From contig JAHLMK010000002.1 of NCBI GenBank assembly GCA_019915135.1, positions 558,001 through 622,000 of the forward strand: a DNA stretch of 64,000 nucleotides. Reading direction: 5' to 3'. The translations under genes were made by a program, and so were the position numbers. The stretch is from Strobilurus pachycystidiatus (Eukaryota > Basidiomycota > Agaricomycetes > Agaricales > Physalacriaceae). The notes under the pieces were generated by a model. It saw only the letters and a program-made list of their open reading frames with translations. It did no database searches and was not told the origin of the DNA. Every line of letters begins with the position of its first letter. Position 1 is the first letter of the stretch. Shown in pieces: positions 23,503 to 33,910 of this stretch.

Positions 23503-25237
23503 TCAGTATCCTGGCAACGCCAGAATTTGTACAGTTTCCTCAAATACCTTTTCTCCTACTACCTCTTGCAAAATGGCCTGAAAGGCTTCTGCCATGACCT
23601 TCTCCACCATGTGCTCCATCACGGTCTCCCTCAAAGTGGACACAACAGTCTCCGACAAAGTGGACACAACAGTTTCCGACAAAGTGGACACAACAGTCTC
23701 CGACAATGCGGACACAGCAGTCTCCGACAAAGTGGACACAGCAGTCTCCGACAAAGTGGACACAGCAGTCTCTGACAGGAGTTCTGTGCAGACTTCGGAG
23801 ACCAGATCAGTTGTGACCTCGATACCCACTTGCTGAGCAAAAAGGATAGTGGTATCCAAAGCTGCCTGTTGCACAATCTCTTGAGTGGCATCGTGCATAG
23901 ATTCCGCCACGAGACTGTCATCCACCGCCACATTCTTCAGATCATCCGACGTGACGGCCTCCTCCTTCTGATGCATGCTCTTCAGAAGCGTCGCGTTACG
24001 CTCAAGAACCTTCTGGATGATGCGCTCCAGGTGTTTCTCCTGTTGAATATGCGTTTGGTACTGACAGACCGCCCGTTTCATATCAGACTGCATCTCCACA
24101 ATCTGATATGCTTTCCAGGACAAATCCGCAGGGGTGAGGACGAGCCAGTTCAGCAGTGCGAATGGCGTGAAGGCAAGCGCCATTCTGAAACCCATCTTTC
24201 CCCATCGCCAGGCCGCATGAGGCGTATACTTCTCTTTGATCGACGCAATGACCTCTTTGAGTCCTTTCTCGACGTCCTGCTTGAATTCCTCTTCCACCTC
24301 CCGCTGAATCTTCTCCAGTATGTTGTCGCGATCGGATGAAGGCTCCTCTGGGATAATCTCCTCAGGCTCGGACATCTCTCCCTCGAACCCGTCTCGAGGG
24401 TCAGACTCGTGGGAAGGGAATTCGTCGTTGTTTATGAATTTCTTCTTCAAGTCGAGCTCAGCACCGGCGCGTATTTCAATCAGAATGGCGGCTAGTACAA
24501 GCAGTTATTAACCAAAGACGCATTTATGGTGCCTAAAACGACTCACGATCATTCCTCCAGCAGATCCTCTTCTCGGCCCAATCGAATTGGAGTCTCGCAG
24601 TCATAACTGCCTCGACGTATCCTGTGAAAGTATCGGCAACGCAGTGGTTCTTTGAAACGAATAAGTCAGGGAGTAATTTTGACAGAGTCACCCTGCAAAC
24701 TCACAATCCTGAAGGAAATACTAGCATCGACCTCAATGAGCTGGAAGGGTTCCTTATTTTCCCCCTCGGCGTACACTTCTATTGTCAAGTCCCACCCGTA
24801 CCTGGATGGGATAAGATGATTCAGGACGAGGTCTTGGAAACATCAGGATCAACTTACGGCGTCTGCAGTGTCTGCTTTCCCGGTGGTGGGATGGTGGGAG
24901 CTTTGCGCATGAAGTCTTTGACAACTTTCATGACTGGGAAGACGAGAGTGAGCCGCCGTATCCTGCAAAGGATTGTGCACTGACTGGAGGCGAGGAGGGC
25001 TTTTAAGTCGCCCCGCAACCCAATACGTGAAGTCGTTGTCTCTGGGCTGCCTTCCGTGCTACACTCCACAAAGAGGGACACTGGGCCCACGGAGACTTGA
25101 CCATTGCCACTGATTCCTGCAGGAGGTTTGAAGCGCCAGGTGAGTTCTCCGTCCTGAGCATCAGCGGCAGAGAGCTCGAGAGAGAAGATAGGGCTAGATA
25201 CGTCCAGCGACACGCCGGAGACTTTGAGACTGGTCAT
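23503..25237 (-). CDS. Unrecognised 522-residue protein with octapeptide repeats
   Basis: Four exons: 25237-24858, 24801-24705, 24649-24547 and 24491-23503. All are in phase, giving 522 residues. The N-terminal 190 residues look beta-rich (SLKVSGVSLDVSSPIFSLEL, GWDLTIEVYAE, IEVDASISFRI). They are followed by an acidic linker (SEPEEIIPEEPSSDRD), a helix, and a single hydrophobic stretch (MALAFTPFALLNWLVL) near residue 300. Residues 435-485 consist of about seven tandem copies of the octapeptide LSET(A/V)VST, encoded by a 24-bp minisatellite, then an amphipathic helical tail. I do not recognise the family. The hydrophobic stretch could be a membrane or organelle-inserting segment, which is inference. 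The gene sits near the centre of the large inverted duplication and is present once. Confidence 0.72.
23634..23777. repeat. 24-bp coding minisatellite
   Basis: About seven tandem near-identical 24-bp units (core on the plus strand: GTCTCCGACAAAGTGGACAC) inside the 522-residue protein gene. The unit length is a multiple of three, so copy-number change keeps the frame. Single-base differences separate the units. Confidence 0.9.
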
Positions 25238-27349
25238 GGCGGGAACGAAGAGGCTGTTTGGTCGATTGGCCTCATGTGTGCCTCATTCTGTAGCACGGTC
25301 CCGGTAGTCGTATGACTGGGATTCTGAGAACGACAGGCGCTGCGACATGGACTATTAACGCGACTCTGGTCCGATAAGAATAGATCGTGGGATGCATGTC
25401 TGCGAGTGAAGAGGTGTCTGCAAATGAAGAGGCATAATCCCCTCGCCGCCACAAATAGCCAAGGGTTTGCGCAGAGTCTAGGCTAAATCGTGACGCAAGG
25501 GAGTGGGCTACGGGACAAGGGAGGTCAATGGGGGACGCTAGGGGCACAAAAGAAGCTTTCGACAGTGACTCCATTCTCATCATGAAGAATGAACTGTGTG
25601 TCCACGCCACTGGTTACAGTGACAGATCTGGTAAGTACCTACCTTGAAAGAGCGCACGTTTGTACGTTTGGTGGATACGTGGGGTCGGCGGAGATCCTGT
25701 TATTGTGGTGGTGATTCGTGCGGACGGGTCCGTGTCCGTGTTGGAAGATTCATGACTCGACTCAAGCTTGCCCCTTCAGTCATGACTTTGCGTCCTAGAT
25801 CTTTTTGATATCATGATTGGGTCAATAGATAGTTGAGCTCCTATACCAAGACAATACCAAGCTTGTCCATCTGAAGTTCGAAGATGTGAAGGCTAGCGGT
25901 CTGGCAGTGGTCGATTGTTGCACTTGGTCGGATAGGTGCGAGTAAGGCACCGATCATGATTTGACCCGCCCGGCACTGCCCGGCATTGCTTTCGCTTTGC
26001 TTCCAATGTCCATGATACATCGCGATTTGAGTACACACTGGACGAATGGCTCTCTATGATAACGATCGACAGCTTGAGAAGAAGCACACTAAACCAATGG
26101 AACCATTTGGCCGCGGACACCATCCTGGCGTCGCCGCACTCCGGAGGCGCGTGCTGGGCAGTAGAGACGGGCAAGAGTGAGGGATTGGATTTGGATTTGG
26201 ACCTGACATTTGAATCGAGACTCACTGACCATGACTTTGTCACTCTCCCAGCCACCAACACCCCCAATCATCACACAACAGCAAGCTCGTCCAGCGTGCG
26301 CCTCAAACTCTGGTCGTTCGACTTGGGATTCGCTGATGTGTTGGGAATGCAAGCCTTTCGACTTGGATTGCTGCAGTATTCGACTTATCACCGCCTCTGC
26401 GTGCTTGGACGGCCCTCCTTGGCGTGGTCAGGACTCGAATATATGTCCCTCGAGCCCTTCCCGACTCTGGATTTAGCGCGCATGACCGCCCCCACCCGCC
26501 CAATACCATACCTTCCCACCCCGCGTGGACCCTTATTCTTGTCGCGCCTACCTCAGCGCCAGCGGGGTGGCGTGAAGAGGAGCCGCGATGGGAAGGCTGG
26601 GGGGAGAGAACGCGTCGGAGTGACGCAGTAGCACCCCACGCGGCTCGGGGCGCGCGGACGTGGAGGGGTGAAGGGAGGAACAGCACACGAGGAGGCGTAT
26701 GGATGCGCTTTGAGATTCTCGGTGCGTCTTCTATTGCATCCCCTTACGCTCAGACTCGGTCTGTATCAATTACTCTCAATAAACAATTTCCATCCAATCA
26801 TCCATTGAGTGCCGCCATCCCTCTCACGCCACGCTCTCACTAGAACTTTCGTCACGTCCGTCCTTCGTTATCAAGTCATGGTAAGCCAACAATCATTATC
26901 TCGCTTACCTTTCGTCAAGGTCACCCAAAGCACGCTGCCACGGCCCGGGTTACATTCGTTCGACGCGGCACGGCCAACGGACAAGTCAAGCATTCGAGGC
27001 TCACTGTTCCAGCACGCATCACAGCAGGTTAGCTGGAAACAAAGGTGAGCTATGCGAGTCCGAGTTCAAGACCTGATCTTTCGCGCATGACAGACGACGC
27101 ACGAAGATTCTCTACATCTGGATGGTTTTTGCCCCAGTCGTTCGTGGACACCTAGCTCAAACGTCTATCCACAATGAAAGGAGATCTTGTAATCCTCTGA
27201 AGGTTTTCTTTTACACCTGTCACCGAGGTCGTCAGGTTCCTCAGCCCTAGCTGGCGGGAATAACGGTTCGACACTTCCGAGTCCGTGTCCGTGACTGGGG
27301 CCTTACCAATATGCCCGGCCTGCACTAGCACTCAGGCTCACAAGAAGGA
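25238..27349. other. Intergenic stretch, no convincing gene
   Basis: About 2.1 kb upstream of the 522-residue gene. The longest plus-strand frame (26056-26631) has skewed composition with no domain. Hexamer runs such as GGATTTGGATTTGGA at about 26184-26198 occur. Pyrimidine-rich promoter-like DNA precedes the left gene. Confidence 0.4.
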
Positions 27350-30300
27350 AAAGACACTGCCAGTGTGGACACGTAGGCCAGCGCGCAACGTCTGTTTTTG
27401 GGGTGAGTGGGAAGATATGCCAGTCGGAAGTCGCTTTGGACTGTACTCGAGGCTCTTTCCCCACCGTCATCCCCGCGTTCTTTTTCAATATCAAGTCTGG
27501 CGTTATTTGGTAGTGCCAGTGTGCACCCTGGTGTTCATCAACAACTTGAACTCGGACAAGGAGACAAATGTGCTCTTACTACGAGTGAGTAAAACTTCCA
27601 CTTGCAAGTCCGAGTCGACCTTGGAACCTTTCGTCGGGGTAAGCAGGAGGACCACAGATTTAACTTGAGTCACCCTTGGACCCGACGATGACAGACACGG
27701 CAGGTTTAACGTCAAAAGTCAAGCCACGCAAGGAAGAGACACCGCGGACACGTCGCCCAGCACTCAACGTCGTCCGAGTCCACTTCAGCTCTTGCAGAAT
27801 GGTTGTTTTTGGAGGTGTGGGTAGAGACGGTAAGTTGCGCGGATGATGTACAAGCCGTGTGGGATCGCAAGACTTTGTGTAAATTTTCATCTGGCGGGAA
27901 AGATGAGTTGTGAGGAAACACTAGTGTTATATGTGGACGCGTTGCCCAGCACGCACCGTCGTCCGATGTAATGCGCATACCAGTGAGAGGATGTTGATCT
28001 TTGGTAAGTCCGAATGCGAGTCCAGTTAGATATGCGACGGGATTGTATATCTTTCGGCGTATCGACTTGGCTTGTTGGATAAGGTTGTAAGTAATAGGAC
28101 ATCGTCCATAGAACGATTCGTGTGATTCTAACAAGGTGGGTTTGGATCCGCGGAGCCGTGGACGTGTCACCGACTCATTGCTGCTGCAGGTACTGCTCAA
28201 TGTTATTTTTCTTCTGAGGTGTCGAGGATCGTGCATTGAAGACGCCGGGCCTTGCTCCGGGCAGCGAGGGATATGAAAGAAGCATTGCCCAAGGGTCAAT
28301 TTCTGTGTGGATAGTAGATACCGGTTAATGTAACTCAGATTATTGTGGACACGTCGCCCACCACGCACCGTCGTCTTATCCAGAGTGTCTGAGTAACACA
28401 ACTTTTTCATGTAGTGTGAATTGGAAGGAGTGGTGAGGAAGTGAGATTGTCATTGTACGTACATGGGGACGCGTCGCACCGTTGTCCGCTTGACCCGTAA
28501 AGTTGAAACGGGCATTCTAGTGGGTGTGGGTGCGGGTCTCGAGGGTATAGGATGAGGACTGGCGGGATATGAGTGGACACGTCGCTAAGTATCCACTTTG
28601 TTGTCGTGCCAGTACTTACTTAGGCGAGACGAGTGTTTGGAGCTTGAAACTCGACCGTGACTATGGCAAGCCAAAACGTCGGTATGTAAGTACTGGCACG
28701 GAGAACAGGCAACATGACACAGAAAAGAAAAAAAATCCAAAGTTACAGTACATATGTAAGCAAGGGACTCGGAGAACAAAGCAGTGTGGTAATCGTGGGC
28801 CCACATACACGACGGGAAAGACATTCGGGGAGCGATGAGTATCTAAGATTGAGATTATGCGTGGACGCGGCGCATAGCAGGCACCGTTGTCTGCTTGTGT
28901 GCTCTCGTAACCATGATTTTGCCAGGTAGGGCAGGGGGGGCAGGACAGCGCGGCGACGAGTCCAAGTCCGAGTGCACGTTCAGGTTTCGAGGGAGTCCGC
29001 ATATTGAGGTGCAAGGTCGGTAGCGGGATATGACGGCGTAGGGCGTGGACACGTCGCTAATCACTTGGGGATGTCCATTCCTTTCTTTTGTAGCATCTCC
29101 GCGGGTGAGTTTGGAGGTAAGCAGTCCGTCACGGTGGACGGCGTGGTTTTTGCGTTGGGATTTGGTTAGAATTCAGATGCCGCGGTGAAGGGTTGAGGGG
29201 TCACGGATCTACATACACTTCAATGATGCCCGAGTAAGTCGACCGCCCACACTTGCATTCCATGACGTGTCGTCGATTTTTTGTGAGGGGTGGTGGGTCG
29301 AGAGGGAAAAGCCGCGGTGTCCAATCTCCAATTATGCCCGAGTACTCGTGGACGCGTCGCTCACCCGTTGCTCACCCACATGCAAAGCGGCGAGTACTTA
29401 GGTTTTCTTGCGTGGGTGCGCCGATCGATGAGTCATCCCGAATCCCGAGTCCCGAGCTCGGGGTAGATCTCGACTTTCCTTCCGCCCGCCATCTACTGCT
29501 ACTCTCTCCGCCTCCTTCTAACACGTCTTGACGCTCATCGGATTCGGATTTCACGCTGAACTGATCAACACTCTCGGCTAGCAATATACCAGCCCCAGTC
29601 TTGTACAACATTCCCTCCATAACCGCCACAACCCCCGATGCACAAGAAATACACGCTCGACCCCACGACGGGCGACGTGCTGTGCACGCATGGCAAAGCG
29701 CGGCTGCTGACTAGCAACACGGCGCGCAACCCCGGGCGGAAGTACTGGAAGTGCAAGGACGGGTTGGATAGCTGCTTGTTTGGTGCGTCCTGCCTTTGTC
29801 TTGGATGAAGTTGACTGAAAGTACGCAGTGTGGATCGACGAGATGAAAGGTCCGTCTGGCTCGGGCTCTCAACCCTCCTCTTCGCCGTTCAAGCCCAACA
29901 CGTCGTCCGCGCTGTTCACACCCTCTTCTTCCTCGCCATCCAAACCCGCGCCTTCTTCCTCTTCACCAGCCAAACCCACGTCTACGACATACAACCCCGC
30001 CGCGTTCTTCGCCAACCCCTACCCGTCCACGCCCACAAAGAAGCGCCCGCACGACAGCGACAGTCCCGTGACCGAGGGCAAGCGGAGGCGCATCGACGAC
30101 ATCACCTCTGCGCTCAGGGAGAGTCAGACCCAGAGTCAGGCGGGGAGTTCGCAAGGAGGTCGGGGGAGTGGGAGCACTCAAGGAGGCAGTCAGAGCGAGC
30201 CGTTCGCTTTCCAGGACGCCCAACCCCCCGAGGAGCAGGAGGAAGAAGAGTCGCCTCCCCGGCTCCAACCCCAACCCAGCTCCCAACCACTCTTCTCTTC

Positions 30301-30724
30301 CCCCTCACCTCCGCGCCACCTTCCCCCGCGCTCGAGGAGGACGGGCCGGAGCACGAGCTTGAGTTATCTGGATAGGGAGGTCAAGGTCAAGCAGGAGGAC
30401 CGGGAGGGGGACGGGGGTGCTTTTGGTGGAGGCGAGGAGGGAGCAGAAGACGCGGACGCGGACATACTCGCACCCGTGCGCGCGCACATCGCCGCGCTCC
30501 GGAGGCGCGTCAGGGAGTTGGAGGAGGAGAATGGGAGGCTGCAAGGGGAGGTGGGGGACTTGAGGGAGAGGGAGAGGGAGAGGGTCCCCACCCCCGCGCC
30601 CGACGCAGACGCGGAACTCGCCCGCCTGCGCGACGAGAACGCCGACCTCCGCAGGGACTTGGAGAGGGAGAAGCGGAGCGTCGGTATCTTTCAGGATTTG
30701 TTGGCTGCGAAGCGAGGGGTCTGA
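27350..30724. repeat. Right arm of the large inverted duplication, with dyad motifs
   Basis: Reverse-complement counterpart of 17562-20610. It contains GRF gene copy B and motif copies that begin GTGGAC(G/A)CGT, for example at about 27364, 27933, 28152, 28344, 28466, 28570, 28861, 29045 and 29348. In several, a CGTCC(G/A) half follows about 20 bases later, for example 27933-27965. All copies listed here have the same orientation, opposite to the left cluster. Confidence 0.8.
29638..30724 (+). CDS. GRF-type zinc finger / coiled-coil protein, copy B
   Basis: Two exons: 29638-29782 and 29829-30724, giving 346 residues. The structure is that of copy A: GRF finger in residues 13-50 (Cys16, His18, Cys39, Cys46), Ser/Pro-rich middle with KKRPHD and KRRRIDDI basic patches, and C-terminal coiled coil (VRELEEENGRLQGEVGDL). 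The finger is identical to copy A except at one or two positions. The disordered middle differs by small in-frame insertions such as an extra Ser-Gln and a Lys-Val in DREVKVKQED. Both copies keep open frames and the same intron position. This suggests recent duplication, gene conversion or selection on both. The role is unknown. A nuclear single-stranded nucleic-acid-binding role is inferred from the finger alone. Confidence 0.87.
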
Positions 30725-32695
30725 GTCTAGCGCGGTGTACAATAGGAAGGACTTGGCAAGATGGGATTGGTGTATAAGTATGGTGCGGGACATTCATGTT
30801 GTATTCTAATGTTCTCGTTGTATATCAGATTAGGACACAATATTTTGCTGCTACGTGGACGCGTCCCGCGTCCCGCAGGGGATGCCCTACCTACTTAGTT
30901 GCCGCTGTGTGCCTATTTTTTTGGGGGGAGGGGGCCATTTACTTACCAGGTGAAGTGATGTATGCACGCTGCCCTACTTGTATAGAGTCTCTTTTGTGGT
31001 CAACAATAGCAGACGCGTACGTTGGATTGTGCCAGTCAAGCACTGATGCTTGGCCCGTGGGCTTTCTTACCGTGACGTGTAGGGATTTGAAGTTCGGAGG
31101 GAAGTAGGGAGCTCGAGATCAGCCGTGGACGCGTCGCCCACCATGCACGTCGTCCGCTATGCATCGCCGAGTGTTTGACTTTTTTTTTTTTTTTCACTGT
31201 GAATGATCCTGTCATGAGAAATCCGGAGTGAGGTTAAACGTAAGTACTGACTGGGGAAGGGCACGCTCGGTGGGTCAAACACCGTGACCTCCTCCACTTT
31301 AGATAAACCTAGCGGATCTCCCCCGAGCGGTACGCTATACACTGCCAGTTAAGCATACTTAGTGCATACTAGCCACTTACTGTATAGAGAATCAGGTGTG
31401 GCCATGGTTTTCTGTACATTTTGCCATACGAGACAACACCATTGCTCGCGATCGGAATGTCAACGTTCCAATCCAACTTCCTCGTACACGGAGTCAATGT
31501 TTTTTAGGACTCGGCGCCCGCGAGGATAGGCAAATAAATAATAACATGTATCGGAGCTCTTCCCAAATCCCTACACATTGGTGCTTGACAATCCAAGCGT
31601 CTCTTATGTGACAAAAAACGGGGCAACGTGCACGTGGCGGATTCGGAGGGAGCGCACTTCACGCACTGTGGACACGAGGCACGCTCCCACCTTTTCGTGG
31701 AAGAAAAGGGGTTTTGAGCATGGGCCATGGGTGGCGCTCAGGACATTGTAAGGTGTGCATAGAACATCCACACGTACTGAAAATCCGGACGCCCCTCCCC
31801 CGCTCCCCCCCAGAGAAAACAACGCAAGTTAAAGACTCGGATGCACCGTGCGATGCGGTGAGCTACAGGTCCTCGGGAGAGATGTCGCACAGAGACTCAA
31901 GAACTGGACTGGTGCCCAGCATAGGGGCTCACGAGTACTAGAAAGCGCGGGTGGAAGTCATCGTGTCGGAGGAAAATTGGGAATCACTGTCCGGGTCCCA
32001 CGTTCTGAACTCTAACTTTCTTGGAATCCAGACTCTGCGACGTATGTAACCATGGTGAAGCAAAAATGCGATTTCGAAGTTTCCATGGCAGACGAGCTAC
32101 ACGTCCGCCAAGCAAGCTCCGTCGTGAGCGTATAACCAGACGAAGCTCAAACCTGCATGTGGAGGAGGCGCGTAAGACTGAGCTTAAAGTATGTGGATAG
32201 CCTAGCGACGTGAGGATCATCTGGGGAAGCACCAGGCATCTGGATTCAGCTAAGTTAAGTATGCGTCCACGACAGGATTTCACCTGGGAAGCGGCACCGC
32301 CCCCGGGCATCTGCTCCACTAGAGTATGGGACGCAGGGATCTTGACAGCTGAGGCGGCGGGGATCTTGACAGTTGATGACTCAACACAGATGGACGGCAA
32401 CGAATCAAGATGGAAGGTGGAAGGCAAAGGATCAAGATGGAAGGCGAGGAATCAAGGCGGAAGCCGTGGCCGTGGCCGTGGTGTGAGGATCTGTTGACGA
32501 AGGCACGGCAGGTTGAAGTGAGTTGAAGGGCAAGAGCCTCCAGGAACCACTGGAAATGCTTCCGAAGGACACCGCATCTGATCGATTTGAAACACAGTTA
32601 CTATTATAGTAAGTCGAGTAACGATTGACAAAGCGACAGTCTGATCCCCCTTCTACCCCCACTATTGACTCTTGAGTTACCTTTACGACGATACG
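30725..32695. other. Intergenic stretch with scattered dyad motifs
   Basis: About 2 kb without a supported gene. Motif copies lie at about 30855 and 31124-31157 (GTGGACG start, CGTCCGC end). A run of 15 T lies at 31180-31194. Just upstream of the next gene are short purine-rich repeats (GATCAAGATGGAAGGCG type, about 32407-32460). Confidence 0.5.
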
Positions 32696-33910
32696 ATGGC
32701 TCGGAGAGACGACGAGCTGGAGGCTGCGTTTGCGGACGCCGACTCTGAAACGCACGCGCTCATGCATTCCACGCCCACGCCCACGGCCCCGACGACGACG
32801 ACGACGGAATACGACTTTGAGCGGTCGTACGAATACGACGTCCCGCCGCCTGGGAGCCCGTCGGCGCTGGCGCCCGCGAACGACTGGGGGAACACGAACG
32901 GCGTCCTGCCCGCCCCCGTCACCTACACGCCACCCACCACCACCGCCACCCGTCGTCGTGCCTGGATTGGCAATGGCACCTGGTGGCCATTCCGGTCTAG
33001 TTCGTCGCAGCGATACACCGCCAGCGGCGAGGGCAACGACGGCGTGTTCGCCAACCTGCCCGCCAAGCCGTCTCTGAATCCCATTGGACTGGTCGCATCA
33101 GATGGGAACATCCACCTCGTCCCCGAAGAAGAGCAGGCCAAGGACGCGCCGCCGAGCTACGGCGACGCCAGCGCGGACCAGGCGCCCAGCTACGTGGCGA
33201 CGGTCGCGGCCGTGGCGGCGGACCAGGCGGGCGGGCTGACGACGTTCGCGGGGCACGCGCTGCTGCCGTTCTTCTTCCAGCTCATCGGCTTCGGCATGAC
33301 GATGCACGCGCTGTGGACGCTCTTCTTCCAGCTCCTCTGCTGCGCCATGACGTACTTGATGGCCACCGACCTGGCGGGCCGCACGGGGAGCCGCGCGGGG
33401 GTGGGCGCGACGCTCGTGCAGGTGGGGGTGTGGCTGCGGAAGGAGGGGGAGGAGGTCGAGGGGCTGGGGGAGGGCGGCGCGGTGGGAGGAGGGGGAGGGG
33501 GAGGGGTGATGACAGGCACCGCGTCCAGCGTCGAGTGGACCCCCGCCGACCCCGCGCTGACGCTGTCGCCGTCGTTCAAGGAGTGGCTGTCCTTCTTCTG
33601 CATGACGCTGGGGTGGTTCGTGATCCTGCACTCGGTCGGCTCGTTCTGGCGCGCCAAGCGCTGGGAGCGCGTCGCCAACGCCCCGCCGCCGCCGGCCCTG
33701 ACGCGCGCGGACGTGGAGCGCGACATGGCGGTGCGGCGCAATCTGCAGTCGATCTTTGGGATTCCGATGAGCGAGGAGGGGGAGGCGGAGCCGGTGAGGC
33801 GGATCGAGACTTTCGTTGATGCGAACGGACATGTGGTTGTCATACCCGATCAGGCGGCGTTGGAGGAAGCGAGGCTCGCGAGGGATTTGAGGGCAGCGGG
33901 CCTTTTGTAA
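32696..33910 (+). CDS. BSD2/Ndfip-like membrane protein
   Basis: A single exon of 404 residues starting MARRDDELEAAF. Residues 1-100 are acidic then Pro/Thr rich. The family signature GEGNDGVFANLPAKPSLNP is followed by an acidic stretch and APPSYGDASADQAPSY (PPxY-type motif for Nedd4/Rsp5 ubiquitin ligases). The membrane spans are LLPFFFQLIGFGMTMHALW, LFFQLLCCAMTYLMATD with GSRAGVGATLVQVGVWL, and FFCMTLGWFVILHSVGSFW after a Gly-rich linker. Known BSD2 proteins sit in Golgi/endosome membranes and route metal transporters to the vacuole through ubiquitination. The Gly/Glu-rich loop (about 40 residues between spans) is unusually long. Paralogous to 22206-23027: in that copy the core is fully doubled, here only the first part (QLIGFGM / QLLCCAM) looks doubled. 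Confidence 0.85.
   Translation: MARRDDELEAAFADADSETHALMHSTPTPTAPTTTTTEYDFERSYEYDVPPPGSPSALAPANDWGNTNGVLPAPVTYTPPTTTATRRRAWIGNGTWWPFRSSSSQRYTASGEGNDGVFANLPAKPSLNPIGLVASDGNIHLVPEEEQAKDAPPSYGDASADQAPSYVATVAAVAADQAGGLTTFAGHALLPFFFQLIGFGMTMHALWTLFFQLLCCAMTYLMATDLAGRTGSRAGVGATLVQVGVWLRKEGEEVEGLGEGGAVGGGGGGGVMTGTASSVEWTPADPALTLSPSFKEWLSFFCMTLGWFVILHSVGSFWRAKRWERVANAPPPPALTRADVERDMAVRRNLQSIFGIPMSEEGEAEPVRRIETFVDANGHVVVIPDQAALEEARLARDLRAAGLL

Noticed and set aside
26056..26631. 191-codon plus-strand frame
   Set aside because: No domain, repetitive LDLDL stretch and no splice extension. Antisense frames of similar length exist.
33098..33832. Minus-strand open frame of 244 codons
   Set aside because: Antisense of the right BSD2-like gene, a GC-rich artefact.
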